A stretch of DNA of 64,000 bases, taken from Betaproteobacteria bacterium SCN2. Its GTDB lineage: Bacteria > Pseudomonadota > Gammaproteobacteria > Burkholderiales > Thiobacillaceae. Positions 15,038 to 24,927 of the stretch are shown in pieces. The stretch spans positions 184,401 through 248,400 of the forward strand of contig WBSG01000001.1 in assembly GCA_008923285.1 (NCBI GenBank), given 5' to 3'. Numbering within the stretch: the stretch's first letter is position 1; each line of letters opens with the position of its first letter. Made by a program: the position numbers and the translations under genes. The notes below the pieces were generated by a model, which searched no databases, was not told the origin of the DNA, and was given only the letters and a program-made list of their open reading frames with translations.

Positions 15038-16280
15038 TTTGCGCGGGCGGGTGGCGCTTTTCTTCGCCGGGTTTGGCGCGCTGGTCAGCCTCGCCATGGC
15101 GCTGGTGATCTACAGCAGCGCGCACGACCTGGGCCAGCGTCTCATCGATGAAACGCTGGCGGCCGAACTGGATGACTACATTGCCCGGCGCGAGCGCAAT
15201 CCGCTTTCGCTGCCGCCGTCCACCGTCGTTGTCCAGGGCTACGTCCGCGATGCGGACAAGCTTGGAGACCTTCCCCCGTATCTCGAAAACTTGCCGCTCG
15301 GGCGCCATGACGTCCGACTGGGTGCGCTGACCTATCGCGCTTCCATCATCGAGCGCGGCGGAGAGCGCTATTACCTGCTTTACGATACCTCCTTGCAGGC
15401 CCGCCGCGAAGAGCAATTCGCCTGGATGCTGGGCATGATGGTCATAGTCATGACGCTGATGTCGGCGCTGGGCGGAGTCTGGCTGTCACGCACCGTAGTC
15501 GCGCCTGTTGCCGACCTCGCCGCCAAGGTGCGTCATCGCAGCCCGGATGACTGGGCGCATCCGCTGTCCGATGATTTTCCTTCGGGCGAAGTTGGCGAGC
15601 TGGCACGCGTGTTCGACCGCCACCTGATGCGCATGCGCGCCTTTATCGAAAGGGAGCGGGCCTTCAGTGCCGACATCAGCCACGAACTGCGCACCGCCCT
15701 GTCCGTGATCCTCAGTGCGACGGAAGTGCTGCTGGAAGATGAAAGCCTGACCGACAAGCAGGAGTTGCGGATCAGGCGCATCAAGCGTGCCGCCCGTGAC
15801 ATGTCGGAGCTGGGCACGGCGCTTCTGCTGATGGTGCGCGAGGAACATGCCCTGACGTCAGGTGGCGGCTGTGTGCTGGCCGAAGTGGTGCGCGAGGTGG
15901 TTGAGAAGCAGCGTCATCAGCTCGCCGGCAAGCCGGTCGAGGTTGAGGTGCATACGAACCCGGAGCTGATCCTGCCTGCGGATCCGGGCCTGGTGGAAAT
16001 CCTGGTCAGCAACCTGGTGCGCAATGCCTTTTCCTATACCGCGGCCGGCACGGTCGTGGTGCGGCAGGATGCGCATTCACTGACCGTGAGCGATACCGGC
16101 AAGGGCATGCCGGAGCAGGCCGTCAAGCAAGTATTCATTCGCCATTTTCGCGACATGGCCAGCGAAGGCGCCGGCATCGGCCTGTCGCTGGTCAAGCGCA
16201 TCTGTGATCGCTATGGCTGGCAGGTGAGGCTGGAAAGCTGCGAGCAGCGGGGGACGAGCGTCAGGGTCGAGTTCGGCTGA
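15021..16280 (+). CDS. Sensor histidine kinase
   Basis: The product is 419 aa. A transmembrane segment at about 10-32 and a second at about 135-160 flank a periplasmic loop of roughly 100 residues that is the probable sensor. A HAMP-like linker is followed by the HisKA H-box FSADISHELRTALSVILSATEVLL and an HATPase domain with the N-box NLVRNAFSY and G-box DTGKGMPE / GAGIGLSLVKRI. Partner of the OmpR-type regulator just upstream. The ligand is unknown; CO2/bicarbonate status is suggested only by location. It is convergent with the 97-aa gene at 16309. Confidence 0.92.
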   Translation: MRLPLDLRGRVALFFAGFGALVSLAMALVIYSSAHDLGQRLIDETLAAELDDYIARRERNPLSLPPSTVVVQGYVRDADKLGDLPPYLENLPLGRHDVRLGALTYRASIIERGGERYYLLYDTSLQARREEQFAWMLGMMVIVMTLMSALGGVWLSRTVVAPVADLAAKVRHRSPDDWAHPLSDDFPSGEVGELARVFDRHLMRMRAFIERERAFSADISHELRTALSVILSATEVLLEDESLTDKQELRIRRIKRAARDMSELGTALLLMVREEHALTSGGGCVLAEVVREVVEKQRHQLAGKPVEVEVHTNPELILPADPGLVEILVSNLVRNAFSYTAAGTVVVRQDAHSLTVSDTGKGMPEQAVKQVFIRHFRDMASEGAGIGLSLVKRICDRYGWQVRLESCEQRGTSVRVEFG

Positions 16281-16308
16281 TTGAGCCCGTCCCTGCTGTT
16301 GCCGGAGG

Positions 16309-16602
16309 CTAGTCGTCTTCGCCCAGTTCCGGATTCCAGCCCTTGTTTCTGGCGAGCGTCATCGCCTTTTCGTAGATTTGGGCGTGGCGCTCGCGCAGGT
16401 CGGGCGGCAGGCGGCTGGGCAGATTGGCGTACTTGTCCCATTCTGTCTCGATCCTGCCCATGAGCGATTGCATGCGGCCGAGGTCCCAGCCCGTGCAGTC
16501 CTCGCTCTCGGGAATGAAGCCGAACAGCCAGCCGTCGAGCACGACGCGGCCCAGCTGGGTCATGCCATGCTTGTCGTTGTAGAAGCCGACGTAAGTTTCC
16601 AT
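16309..16602 (-). CDS. Uncharacterised 97-aa protein after cbbO
   Basis: The product is 97 aa, acidic, with no signal peptide or membrane segment: METYVGFYNDKHGMTQLGRV and later GWDLGRMQSLMGRIETEWDKY. I recognise no domain. It reads in the same direction as cbbL-S-Q-O and starts 86 nt after the cbbO stop, so it may belong to the RuBisCO operon. The aromatic-rich start and helical remainder look like a folded small protein with real coding bias. Confidence 0.65.
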   Translation of the reverse strand: METYVGFYNDKHGMTQLGRVVLDGWLFGFIPESEDCTGWDLGRMQSLMGRIETEWDKYANLPSRLPPDLRERHAQIYEKAMTLARNKGWNPELGEDD

Positions 16603-16688
16603 GTTCTAAGCCTTTTGGTTCGCGAAGGGCGCGCCCGGGCGCACGGTCTGCATCCGGGCTTTGGACTGCATGCCTTCGCGGGTAGCGT

Positions 16689-19046
16689 TTATCGAGTCAG
16701 CCCAGCATACAGCATCGGCAGCTTCTCCGGCAGGCGCTGAACGTGGTCGACGACCATGTAGTTCTTCTGGCCGAAGATGCGGCTGACGTAGTTGTCGGCG
16801 CGCGGGTCGAGGCTCATGCAGTAGGTGGTGACGCCGTTGCGCGCGATCTCTTCCACCGCCTTCTTGGTGTCGTAGCGCAGATACTGCGGGTCGCGCACGT
16901 CGATGTCGGCCGGCTCGCCGTCGGTGATGACGATGAGCAGCTTCTTCGCCGAGCGCTGCAGCTTCAGGTGATGGCCGGCGTGGCGGATGGCCGCGCCCAT
17001 GCGCGTCGACAGCTGGCCGGTCATGCCGGCGAGCCTGGCCTTGGGCACTTCGTCCCAGTGCTGGTCGAAGTCCTTGAAGCGGTAGTACTCGACGTCGTGG
17101 CGGCCGTCCGAGCAGAAGCCGTGGATGGCGAACGGATCGCCCACCTTGTTGATGGCGTCGGCCAGCAGCACGCAGGCCTGGCGGGTGAGTTCCAGCACCG
17201 AGTATTCCTGGTCCTGCACCTTGTCGTTGGTGGACTCGGACAGGTCGAGCAGCACCAGGATGGAGAAGTCGCGTGTTTTCCTGACGCTGCGCATCATGAT
17301 GCGCGGGTCGGGCTGGTTGCCGAGGCGGATGTCGGTGAAGCTTGCGATCGCCGCGTTGATGTCGATCTCGTCGCCGTCTTCCAGCTTGCGGATGCGCTGC
17401 ACGCCCTGCGGCTGCATGGCGTCGAGCAGGAACTTCATGCGGTGGATCTCGCGCTTGTACTGCGAGGTGATCTCGTCGATGACATCGAGCTCGCCCATTT
17501 TGGCGCGCTTCTCCAGCACCGTGGCCCAGGCCGGGCGTTCCAGCTGAATCTGGTAGTCCCATTCCGAGTAGTGGAAGGGGTCGGACATCGGCTCCTTGCC
17601 CTCCAGCTCGTTGAATGACTGGCCGCCGCTAGACTCGCCGATGTTTTCATAGGGAAAGAGTTCGGTCGACAGCACCCAGATTTCCTCGGCGTCGTCGCCG
17701 GCGGTCTCGACGTCGATTTCGTTGACCATCTCCATTACGTTCACGTGCTTGCGCACCTGCTTGACGGTTTCGTAGCCCGCGCTCGCGGCCTTGTCGAAAT
17801 CGAATTCCTCGAAGGCCCAGAAATAGCGGTTGTCGTCGCGGTAGGGTGCGGTCAGCACATCGGTGCGCGGGTTGAACGGGATTTTCTTGTCGCCGATGCT
17901 GTGCGCGAGTTGTACGCCGATTTCCCAGGAAGTCTGGTTGTTGCCGAGCTTGTCCTGGGCGGCGGCGAACAGGGCGCGGCCTTCGGCGATCCACGGATCG
18001 CCGTCGACGTAGGTTTCGTCGAGCAGGGCGCGCGCCAGGCGATTGAGGTAGTCGCCGACGCTGGCGCCCATGTCAGGCGTTGCCGTGTGGAGCTTCGCCC
18101 ACAACTGCTTCAGGCCGGGAAAGCGGCGGATGGAGAGGGCTTCGACGCGCGCATCCTCGATCACCGAGATCACCGCCATCTGCAGCGGGTTCAGCGCCTC
18201 GGCCGAGATCGGTACTTTGGTTTCGACCACGTGGGCCGCGCAGTGGGCGGCAGTGGCACGGTAGAGTTCGAGACCGGACACCGGTTCCTGGCCGTCGACC
18301 GTGAGGTCGTCATAGGCATCGGGCAGGTGCAGCAGGTAGTCCTCGATGTAAGGCTTGTAGCCTTCGCGCGACTCGAAGTCGCCCGAAGTCGGGCGCATGA
18401 AGAAATCGCGCGCCCACAATGCGCGCAGGTACATGTTGATGCGGCGCTGCACGTCGACCAGCAGCGTGCCCTTGCGCTCCTTCTGCAGCATGGCCTGGGA
18501 CTCCCTGGTGTCCAGGCTGAAGTACTTGATCTGCTCCTCGTAGTTGGTGCGGTGCGCATGCGCACCCCACAGCGCCCAGCGCCTGAGGCCGCCCAGGGTC
18601 AAATGCTGGAACAGCACTTCGAGCTTGTCGAGCATGGGGCGCACGCCGCGCGGCGCCTGCGCGATCAGGGTGTTGATGAACTGCAGGTAGTTGAGAAACA
18701 GCTGCGCGTCGCCCAGGCGGTTGGCAGCCGTAGGGGCGGTGGCGAGCAGGAGTTCGATTACCGTGCCCGAGGTTTTCGAGGCCAGCGAGAGCGAAGCGGT
18801 GGCAAGATCGCCGACGACGTCCTCGCCGACTTCCTTGGCCACGCGCGGCGCCTCCTGTATCCAGGTTTCCACCAGTGAATCGCCGCGGCCCAGCCCGCGG
18901 ATGGCCGAGATGCCCTTCAGGTAGTTGTCCAGGCCGCGCGGCGAGAACACCTTGGTCGCATCGTGCCAGGTCGAGTCCAGCGCAGCGCGGCTGTGCGGCG
19001 ACAGGTCTTCCAGCAGTTCGGCGTAGTCTTCGAGTTTGATCGACAT
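16689..19046 (-). CDS. cbbO: CbbO, VWA-domain subunit of RuBisCO activase
   Basis: The product is 785 aa, the expected size for CbbO. The C-terminal von Willebrand A domain carries the MIDAS motif DLSES (FSILVLLDLSESTND, about residues 597-611) and a later ITDGEPADIDV. CbbO forms a complex with the AAA+ hexamer CbbQ; together they remove inhibitory sugar phosphates from form I RuBisCO, with the VWA domain binding the large subunit. It follows cbbQ after 88 nt. The start MSIKLEDYAE has AGGTAAACC immediately upstream. Confidence 0.93.
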   Translation of the reverse strand: MSIKLEDYAELLEDLSPHSRAALDSTWHDATKVFSPRGLDNYLKGISAIRGLGRGDSLVETWIQEAPRVAKEVGEDVVGDLATASLSLASKTSGTVIELLLATAPTAANRLGDAQLFLNYLQFINTLIAQAPRGVRPMLDKLEVLFQHLTLGGLRRWALWGAHAHRTNYEEQIKYFSLDTRESQAMLQKERKGTLLVDVQRRINMYLRALWARDFFMRPTSGDFESREGYKPYIEDYLLHLPDAYDDLTVDGQEPVSGLELYRATAAHCAAHVVETKVPISAEALNPLQMAVISVIEDARVEALSIRRFPGLKQLWAKLHTATPDMGASVGDYLNRLARALLDETYVDGDPWIAEGRALFAAAQDKLGNNQTSWEIGVQLAHSIGDKKIPFNPRTDVLTAPYRDDNRYFWAFEEFDFDKAASAGYETVKQVRKHVNVMEMVNEIDVETAGDDAEEIWVLSTELFPYENIGESSGGQSFNELEGKEPMSDPFHYSEWDYQIQLERPAWATVLEKRAKMGELDVIDEITSQYKREIHRMKFLLDAMQPQGVQRIRKLEDGDEIDINAAIASFTDIRLGNQPDPRIMMRSVRKTRDFSILVLLDLSESTNDKVQDQEYSVLELTRQACVLLADAINKVGDPFAIHGFCSDGRHDVEYYRFKDFDQHWDEVPKARLAGMTGQLSTRMGAAIRHAGHHLKLQRSAKKLLIVITDGEPADIDVRDPQYLRYDTKKAVEEIARNGVTTYCMSLDPRADNYVSRIFGQKNYMVVDHVQRLPEKLPMLYAGLTR

Positions 19047-19134
19047 GGTTTACCTCAATTCCCTGCGCGGGCCGGCATGGCCGGACCGCTGCGTGTCACC
19101 ACTATGATGGGCGCAGCCCATCTGCGTCGCGTGC

Positions 19135-19935
19135 TCAGAAGAAGGTCGTTACCGCCGCATCGAGCGCATCGCGCATGTCGGGGTCGTCGGTGATCGGGCG
19201 CACCAGGGCCACGCGGCAGGAAGCTTGCGGGTTGACGCCCTTGGCGATCAGGCTGCCTGCATAGATCAGCATGCGGGTGGACAGGCCCTCGTCGAGGCCG
19301 TGGCCCTTGAGGTTGCGCGAACGCTCGGCGATCGACACCAGCTTGCCGGCGACTTCGTGCGACACGCCGGATTCGTGGGCGACAATCTCGGTCTCGATGT
19401 CGTGCGACGGATAGGTGAAGTCGAGGCCGCCGAAGCGCTGCTTGGTCGACTGCTTGAGATCCTTCATCAGCGACTGGTAGCCGGGGTTGTAGGAAATCAC
19501 AATCTGGAAGTCGGGGTGGGCGTTGACCAGCTCGCCCTTCTTTTCCAGCGGCAGCACGCGGCGGTTGTCGGTCAGCGGGTGGATCACCACGGTGGTGTCC
19601 TGGCGAGCTTCCACCACCTCGTCGAGGTAGCAGATGGCGCCGTGGCGCGCGGCGATGGCGAGCGGGCCGTCCTGCCATTCGGTGCCGGAGGCGGACAGCA
19701 GGAAGCGGCCGACCAGGTCGGAGGCGGTCATGTCCTCGTTGCAGGCCACGGTGATGAGGGGCTTGCCCAGTTTGTAGGCCATGTACTCGACGAAGCGGGT
19801 CTTGCCGCAGCCGGTCGGGCCTTTCAGCATCATGGGCATGCGCACCGAGTAGGCGGCCTCGAACAGCTCCACCTCGTCGGCGACGGGGCGGTAGTAGGGG
19901 GCCATGGTGATGCGGTACTGGTCGATAATGCTCAT
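19135..19935 (-). CDS. cbbQ: CbbQ, AAA+ RuBisCO activase ATPase
   Basis: The product is 266 aa. ATG 19935 ([18 protein letters not shown]) is preferred because AAGGAGATACC lies just upstream; the 27 residues of the longer frame come from the hairpin region. Walker A GPTGCGKT, Walker [12 protein letters not shown] and sensor residues in [11 protein letters not shown] are visible. MoxR/CbbQ/NorQ family ATPase that remodels RuBisCO with CbbO. It is separated from cbbS by two strong hairpins that probably set its expression below that of RuBisCO. Confidence 0.94.
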   Translation of the reverse strand: MSIIDQYRITMAPYYRPVADEVELFEAAYSVRMPMMLKGPTGCGKTRFVEYMAYKLGKPLITVACNEDMTASDLVGRFLLSASGTEWQDGPLAIAARHGAICYLDEVVEARQDTTVVIHPLTDNRRVLPLEKKGELVNAHPDFQIVISYNPGYQSLMKDLKQSTKQRFGGLDFTYPSHDIETEIVAHESGVSHEVAGKLVSIAERSRNLKGHGLDEGLSTRMLIYAGSLIAKGVNPQASCRVALVRPITDDPDMRDALDAAVTTFF

Positions 19936-19968
19936 GGTATCTCCTTGAAAGGAAAGCTGTTTATTTGT

Positions 19969-20008
19969 CCACGCATGCTGCGCAGCAATGGCTGCGCGGC
20001 ATGCGTGG
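19969..20008 (-). promoter_or_regulatory. 18-bp-arm hairpin between cbbS and cbbQ
   Basis: Arms 19969-19986 and 19991-20008 are reverse complements except for one position (a G-U pair on one strand), with a 4-nt loop. It lies about 35 nt before the cbbQ start, after the terminator-like hairpin at 20018-20050. It may protect the 3' end of cbbLS mRNA or the 5' end of cbbQO mRNA. Confidence 0.7.
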
Positions 20009-20011
20009 GCA

Positions 20012-20050
20012 AACAAAAACCCCCGCTACGCTATTCGCGCAGCGGGGGTT
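20012..20050 (-). terminator. Rho-independent terminator or attenuator after cbbS
   Basis: On the minus strand a 10-bp stem (AACCCCCGCT at 20050-20041 pairing with AGCGGGGGTT at 20027-20018), loop of 13 nt, is followed by a T-rich run. It begins 23 nt after the cbbS stop. Partial read-through would give a high cbbLS to cbbQO ratio. Confidence 0.75.
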
Positions 20051-20072
20051 GTTGCATCAACCGCCGCGCGAG

Positions 20073-20429
20073 TTAAACGGTCTTGCCGCGGTAGATGACC
20101 ATCGACGCGCCCTGGCTCTGCGAGAAGTTGTCATAGCCAATCAGACGGACGTGGTTGTTCGGGTTGGCCCTGTGGCAGGCTTCGGCTTCGGCCAGCACGC
20201 GGTCCACATCGGTTTCGCCGAACATCGGCAGCTTCCACATGTACCAGTAGGAGTCCATCATGTGCTCGGGTTCGATGTGCTCGATCGCCGGGTTCCAGCC
20301 CATCTTCACCAGGTATTCGACCTGCTTCTTGATGCTGTCCTGGTCCATGGCGGGCAGGTAGGAAAAGGTCTCGAACTTGCGGCTGGCGGGGTCGCTCAGA
20401 CGGCTTTTGTAATCCATTACTTCAGACAT
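20073..20429 (-). CDS. cbbS: RuBisCO small subunit, form IA (IAq-like)
   Basis: The product is 118 aa. ATG 20429 ([11 protein letters not shown]) has AAGGATATGA upstream. Conserved small-subunit features: [23 protein letters not shown], and a C-terminal VIYRG. After MDYKSRL there is a six-residue insert, SDPASR (residues 12-17), before KFETFSYLP. As I recall, this insert is found in form IAq small subunits and is lacking in carboxysomal IAc proteins such as that of Halothiobacillus. It lies 81 nt downstream of cbbL and caps the hexadecamer. Confidence 0.95.
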   Translation of the reverse strand: MSEVMDYKSRLSDPASRKFETFSYLPAMDQDSIKKQVEYLVKMGWNPAIEHIEPEHMMDSYWYMWKLPMFGETDVDRVLAEAEACHRANPNNHVRLIGYDNFSQSQGASMVIYRGKTV

Positions 20430-20510
20430 TTCATATCCTTTCGATTCGGTATCTTGGTCCCGGCCCACGCGCAGCATGCGGCCGGGATGATCTGGCAGCG
20501 ATGCCGCGAA

Positions 20511-21932
20511 TTACTTGTGGGCGACGTCCAGCTTGTCGACGGTGTCGAACTCGAACTTGATCTCTTTCCAGGTTTCCATGGCGATCCTCAGTTCGGGGCT
20601 GTTCTTGGCGGCCTCGGTCAGGATGGCCTTGCCTTCCTTCTCGACGGCGACGCCCTTGTTGCGGGCTTCCACGCAGGCTTCCAGCGCGACGCGGTTGGCG
20701 GCGGCGCCAGCGGCGTTGCCCCAGGGGTGGCCGAGCGTACCGCCACCGAACTGCAGCACGGAGTCGTCACCGAAGATGGTGACCAGCGCGGGCATGTGCC
20801 ACACGTGGATGCCACCGGAGGCAACCGGCAACACGCCAGGCATGGAGCCGAAATCCTGGTCGAAGAAGATGCCGCGCGAACGGTCTTCCTTGATGAAGCT
20901 GTCGCGCATGCAGTCGATCCAGCCCAGGGTCGCTTCGCGGTCGCCTTCCAGCTTGCCGACGACGGTGCCGGAGTGGAGGTGGTCACCGCCGGACAGACGC
21001 AGCACCTTGGTCAGCACGCGGAAGTGGATGCCGTGGTGCGGGTTGCGGTCGAGCACAGCGTGCATGGCGCGGTGGATGTGCAGCAGCATGCCGTTGTTGC
21101 GGCACCAGTTGGCCAGGCCGGTGTTGGCCGTCAGGCCGCCGGTCAGGTAGTCGTGCATGATGATGGGGGCGCCGATTTCCTTGGCGAACTCGGCACGCTT
21201 GTACATCTCTTCCGGGGTCGGGGCGGTCACGTTCAGGTAGTGGCCCTTGCGCTCGCCGGTCTCGCGCTGAGCTTTTTCGGTCGCTTCCTGCACGAAGGCG
21301 AAACGGTCGCGCCAACGCATGAAGGGCTGGCTGTTGACGTTTTCGTCGTCCTTGGTGAAGTCCAGACCACCGCGCAGGCACTCATACACGGCGCGGCCGT
21401 AGTTCTTGGCGGACAGGCCCAGCTTCGGCTTGATGGTGCAACCCAGCAGGGGACGGCCGTACTTGTTCATGATGTCGCGCTCGACCTGGATGCCCTGGGG
21501 CGGGCCGCCGCAGGTCTTCACGTAGGCGATCGGGAAGCGGATGTCTTCCAGACGCAGGGCGCGCAGGGCCTTGAAGCCGAACACGTTGCCGACCAGCGAG
21601 GTCAGCACGTTGACCATGGAGCCTTCTTCGAACAGGTCGATCGGGTAGGCCACGAAGGCGTAGAAGCAGGTGTCGTCGCCGGGCACGTCTTCGATGCGGT
21701 AGGCGCGGCCCTTGTAGTAGTCGAGGTCGGTCAGGAGGTCGGTCCACACCGTGGTCCAGGTACCGGTGGACGATTCGGCGGCCACGGCAGCGGCAACTTC
21801 CTCGCGGTCCACGCCCGGCTGGGGGGTGATCTTGAATACGGCCAGGATATCGGTATCCAGCGGCGTGTACTCGGGCATCCAGTATGTTTGCCGGTATTCC
21901 TTAACACCGGCGTTGTAGGTTTTTACGGCCAT
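20511..21932 (-). CDS. cbbL: RuBisCO large subunit, form IA
   Basis: The product is 473 aa, full length, from ATG 21932 with GGAGG 6 nt upstream. It fixes CO2 onto ribulose bisphosphate. Active-site segments are intact: [26 protein letters not shown] (carbamylated Lys and metal ligands), HIHRAMHAV and [13 protein letters not shown]. It heads cbbLSQO, divergent from a cbbR gene whose start lies 166 bp away. No carboxysome gene follows it; the shell operon is 3 kb away across cbbR and recQ. Confidence 0.97.
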   Translation of the reverse strand: MAVKTYNAGVKEYRQTYWMPEYTPLDTDILAVFKITPQPGVDREEVAAAVAAESSTGTWTTVWTDLLTDLDYYKGRAYRIEDVPGDDTCFYAFVAYPIDLFEEGSMVNVLTSLVGNVFGFKALRALRLEDIRFPIAYVKTCGGPPQGIQVERDIMNKYGRPLLGCTIKPKLGLSAKNYGRAVYECLRGGLDFTKDDENVNSQPFMRWRDRFAFVQEATEKAQRETGERKGHYLNVTAPTPEEMYKRAEFAKEIGAPIIMHDYLTGGLTANTGLANWCRNNGMLLHIHRAMHAVLDRNPHHGIHFRVLTKVLRLSGGDHLHSGTVVGKLEGDREATLGWIDCMRDSFIKEDRSRGIFFDQDFGSMPGVLPVASGGIHVWHMPALVTIFGDDSVLQFGGGTLGHPWGNAAGAAANRVALEACVEARNKGVAVEKEGKAILTEAAKNSPELRIAMETWKEIKFEFDTVDKLDVAHK

Positions 21933-22044
21933 TACAACCTCCAAAATAAAAGTAGAGAAAAACCCCAACGCAGCCACGGTCTGCGACGTGAGAACTGCAC
22001 TATAGCCGCATCGGAACATAAGGCATAGTGAATTTTTTTGATAG

Positions 22045-22070
22045 TTAGGATAAGATAATACTTATGAAAA
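22045..22070. promoter_or_regulatory. Candidate CbbR operator in the cbbL/cbbR spacer
   Basis: An AT-rich block between the divergent genes contains ATAAG-ATAATA-CTTAT (22050-22065), a dyad of the size bound by LysR-family proteins, placed 30-50 nt before the cbbR ATG and 120 nt from cbbL. The binding protein is inferred from gene position. Confidence 0.45.
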
Positions 22071-22098
22071 ATCCTGAACTGTACTTGCCGGGACTGCC

Positions 22099-23016
22099 AT
22101 GCTGCATCTGACCTTTCGCCAGCTGTCGGTATTCGAAGCTGTTGCCAGCCACCTGAGCTTTTCGCGCGCGGCGCAGGAATTGCACCTTACCCAACCCGCC
22201 GTTTCCATGCAGATCAAACAGCTGGAGGAGAATGTCGGCACTGCCCTGTTCGAGCAGCTGGGCAAGAAAATCTACCTGACCGAGGCGGGCCACGAGCTTT
22301 ATCACTATAGTCGGGTGATCGCCCAGCAGCTTACCGAAGCCGAAGCGGTGCTGTCCGAACTCAAGGGGCTCAAGCGCGGTCAGCTGAAAATCTCGGTGGC
22401 CAGTACGGCCAACTATTTTGCGCCGCAACTGCTGGCCACCTTCAGCCAGCGTTTCCCGACCATCACCGTCAGCCTCAACGTGACCAACCGCCAGGCGCTG
22501 CTGCAGCAACTGGCCAGCAATGAGATGGACATGGCCATCATGGGCCAGCCGCCGGAAGGGCTGGACCTGGTGGCGGAGTCTTTCATGGACAACCTGCTGG
22601 TCGTGATTGCCCCGACCAACCATCCGCTTACCCGCAAAAAATCGATTCCGCTCGGGCGCCTGGCGCAGGAGATATTTCTGATGCGGGAAGAAGGCTCTGG
22701 CACGCGCATTGCCATGGAGCGGTATTTCGAGGCCAACGGCGTAAAAATCCAGGCTGGCATGCAGATGAACAGCACCGAGGCAATCAAGCAGGCGGTGCAG
22801 GCCGGTCTCGGCCTGGGTGTCGTATCCCTGCATACCGTCGAACTGGAGCTCGAGGCGCGGCGGCTCAAGATTCTCGACGTCGAGGGACTGCCCATCCGCC
22901 GCCACTGGTATATCGTGCACCGCAAGGACAAGCGGCTCTCCGCCTCGGCGCAGGCGTTCAAGAATTTCCTGCTCGATGAAGCATCAGGCCTGTTGCCCCT
23001 GGAGGAAATAGGGTGA
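22099..23016 (+). CDS. cbbR: CbbR, LysR-type regulator of the RuBisCO operon
   Basis: The product is 305 aa. The N-terminal winged helix is LTFRQLSVFEAVASHLSFSRAAQELHLTQPAVSMQIKQLEE; the effector domain contains VASTANYFAPQLLATF and GSGTRIAMERYF, typical of CbbR. CbbR proteins sense metabolites such as RuBP, PEP or NADPH and activate the divergent cbb operon. The neighbour is cbbL on the opposite strand. A second CbbR-like protein is encoded at 30798. Confidence 0.93.
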   Translation: MLHLTFRQLSVFEAVASHLSFSRAAQELHLTQPAVSMQIKQLEENVGTALFEQLGKKIYLTEAGHELYHYSRVIAQQLTEAEAVLSELKGLKRGQLKISVASTANYFAPQLLATFSQRFPTITVSLNVTNRQALLQQLASNEMDMAIMGQPPEGLDLVAESFMDNLLVVIAPTNHPLTRKKSIPLGRLAQEIFLMREEGSGTRIAMERYFEANGVKIQAGMQMNSTEAIKQAVQAGLGLGVVSLHTVELELEARRLKILDVEGLPIRRHWYIVHRKDKRLSASAQAFKNFLLDEASGLLPLEEIG

Positions 23017-23067
23017 GCCCGCTGCCGTGCCGGCGAACCGGGCCCTGGCATGGGGGGCGCGCCAAGA

Positions 23068-24867
23068 ATGCCTGAAACCCGCACCCTGCAGCTGCTGCAC
23101 TCGGTGTTCGGCCATGCCGGCTTCCGACCGCACCAGGAAGACATTGTCAGCCAGCTCGTCAATGGCGGCGATGCACTGGTCATCATGCCCACCGGCGGCG
23201 GCAAGTCGCTGTGCTACCAACTGCCGGCGCTGGTGCGCGACGGCACCGGCATCGTGGTGTCGCCGCTGATCGCGCTCATGCACGATCAGGTGGTTGCGCT
23301 GAAGCAGCTGGGGGTGCGCGCGGAATATCTGAACTCCTCGCTGACGGCCGAAGAGGCGCGGCGGGTTGAGAATGCGCTGGCCGCGGGCGAGCTCGATTTG
23401 CTCTACGTAGCGCCGGAACGCTTGCTCACCGAACGATTCCTCGGCCTGATCGAGCGTGCGAGACTGGCGCTGTTCGCCATCGACGAAGCGCACTGCGTGT
23501 CGCAATGGGGCCACGACTTCCGCCCCGAATATGTGCAGCTCTCAGTGCTGCACGAGCGTTTTCCGTCCATACCGCGCATCGCCCTCACCGCCACCGCCGA
23601 TGCGCCGACGCGCGCCGAGATCGCCCAGCGTCTGCAGCTGGAAAACGCGCGGCATTTCGTCACCGGCTTCGATCGTCCCAACATCCGCTACCACGTGCGC
23701 CAGGAGGCGAGCGGCGCGCGCGAGGCGCTGCTGCGCTTCATCCGCGATAATCATGCGGGCGAGGCCGGCATCGTCTATTGCCTGTCGCGCAAGCGCGTCG
23801 ATGAAGTCGCCGAATGGCTGAGCGGACAGGACCTTGCCGCGCTGCCCTATCACGCCGGCATGGATGCCGCAGCGCGCAGGCGCGTGCAGGAAAGGTTTCT
23901 CAACGAGGATGGCGTGATCGTGGTGGCGACCATTGCCTTCGGCATGGGCATCGACAAGCCAGACGTACGCTTCGTTGCCCACCTCAACCTGCCCAAGAGC
24001 CTGGAGGCCTACTATCAGGAAACCGGCCGCGCCGGGCGCGACGGAAATCCTGCTGACGCGTGGATGCGCTACAGCCTTTCCGACGTCATCCAGCTCAAGC
24101 GCATGATGGATGAGTCCGAGGCCGACGAAGCGCATCGCCGCATCGAACGGCAAAAACTCGACGCCATGCTGGGCTACTGCGAGCTGAGCTCCTGCCGCCG
24201 CCAGTCGCTGCTCGGCTATTTCGGCGACGCGCTGCCCGCGCCCTGCGGCAACTGCGACAACTGCCTGGACCCCCCGCAAAGCTGGGATGCCACCGAGGCC
24301 GCGCGGAAGGCGCTGTCCTGCGCGCACCGCACCGGCCAGCGCTTCGGCGCGAACTATCTGGTCGACGTGCTATTGGGCAAGGAAGATGAACGCATCCGGC
24401 GTTTCGGCCATGATGCGATTTCGACTTTCGGCATCGGCCAGGACCTCAGCGCCAACGACTGGCGCACCGTGTTCCGCCAGCTGGTGGCGCGCGGCTATCT
24501 CGTGGCTGATCACGACAACTATGGCGCACTGCGCATGACGCCGACCTGCCGCCCGCTGCTGCGCGGCGAGGAATCCATGCTGCTGGCCAGGCAGGTGGCG
24601 CAGCCGAAGCGCGGCAAAAAAGGCCGAACCCGGCCGGCAGCCAGCGACGATCCGCTGTTCGAAGCACTGCGCGAACGGCGCCGCGAACTTGCGAAAGAAC
24701 AGGGCGTGCCGCCGTATGTCGTGTTTCACGACAGCACGCTTGCGGCCATGGCTGCGTTGCGGCCGCAAACGCTGGAAGCGTTCGCGGATCTGCCCGGGGT
24801 GGGCGAGCGCAAGCTGCAGACTTACGGGCCGGCGTTTCTGGAAGTGATCAGGAAAACGACCGGATAA
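23068..24867 (+). CDS. recQ: ATP-dependent DNA helicase RecQ
   Basis: The product is about 599 aa from ATG 23068 (a start at 23050 adds six residues). Helicase motifs: [16 protein letters not shown] (Walker A), [20 protein letters not shown] (DEAH), ALTATAD, and C-terminal [16 protein letters not shown] and [10 protein letters not shown]. An RQC zinc region ([16 protein letters not shown] with CGNCDNC) and an HRDC domain near the C-terminus complete the protein. It sits between the RuBisCO and shell operons without an obvious functional tie. Confidence 0.96.
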   Translation: MPETRTLQLLHSVFGHAGFRPHQEDIVSQLVNGGDALVIMPTGGGKSLCYQLPALVRDGTGIVVSPLIALMHDQVVALKQLGVRAEYLNSSLTAEEARRVENALAAGELDLLYVAPERLLTERFLGLIERARLALFAIDEAHCVSQWGHDFRPEYVQLSVLHERFPSIPRIALTATADAPTRAEIAQRLQLENARHFVTGFDRPNIRYHVRQEASGAREALLRFIRDNHAGEAGIVYCLSRKRVDEVAEWLSGQDLAALPYHAGMDAAARRRVQERFLNEDGVIVVATIAFGMGIDKPDVRFVAHLNLPKSLEAYYQETGRAGRDGNPADAWMRYSLSDVIQLKRMMDESEADEAHRRIERQKLDAMLGYCELSSCRRQSLLGYFGDALPAPCGNCDNCLDPPQSWDATEAARKALSCAHRTGQRFGANYLVDVLLGKEDERIRRFGHDAISTFGIGQDLSANDWRTVFRQLVARGYLVADHDNYGALRMTPTCRPLLRGEESMLLARQVAQPKRGKKGRTRPAASDDPLFEALRERRRELAKEQGVPPYVVFHDSTLAAMAALRPQTLEAFADLPGVGERKLQTYGPAFLEVIRKTTG

Positions 24868-24872
24868 GCCGC

Positions 24873-24900
24873 TGCCCGGATGCCCGGGCAAGGGCGTTTT
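24873..24900 (+). terminator. Weak terminator-like hairpin after recQ
   Basis: TGCCCGG and CCGGGCA (24873-24879 and 24884-24890) form a 7-bp stem with a 4-nt loop, followed by GTTTT at 24896-24900. It lies in the 60-nt convergent gap between recQ and mcdB, so it might serve both strands. Confidence 0.4.
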
Positions 24901-24927
24901 CCCGCTGTGATTGCCTTAGTACAAGCC

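Noticed and set aside
19965..22028. 687-codon plus-strand open frame opposite cbbL and cbbS
   Set aside because: Shadow frame of RuBisCO, caused by GC-rich third positions; no ribosome site or recognisable domain.
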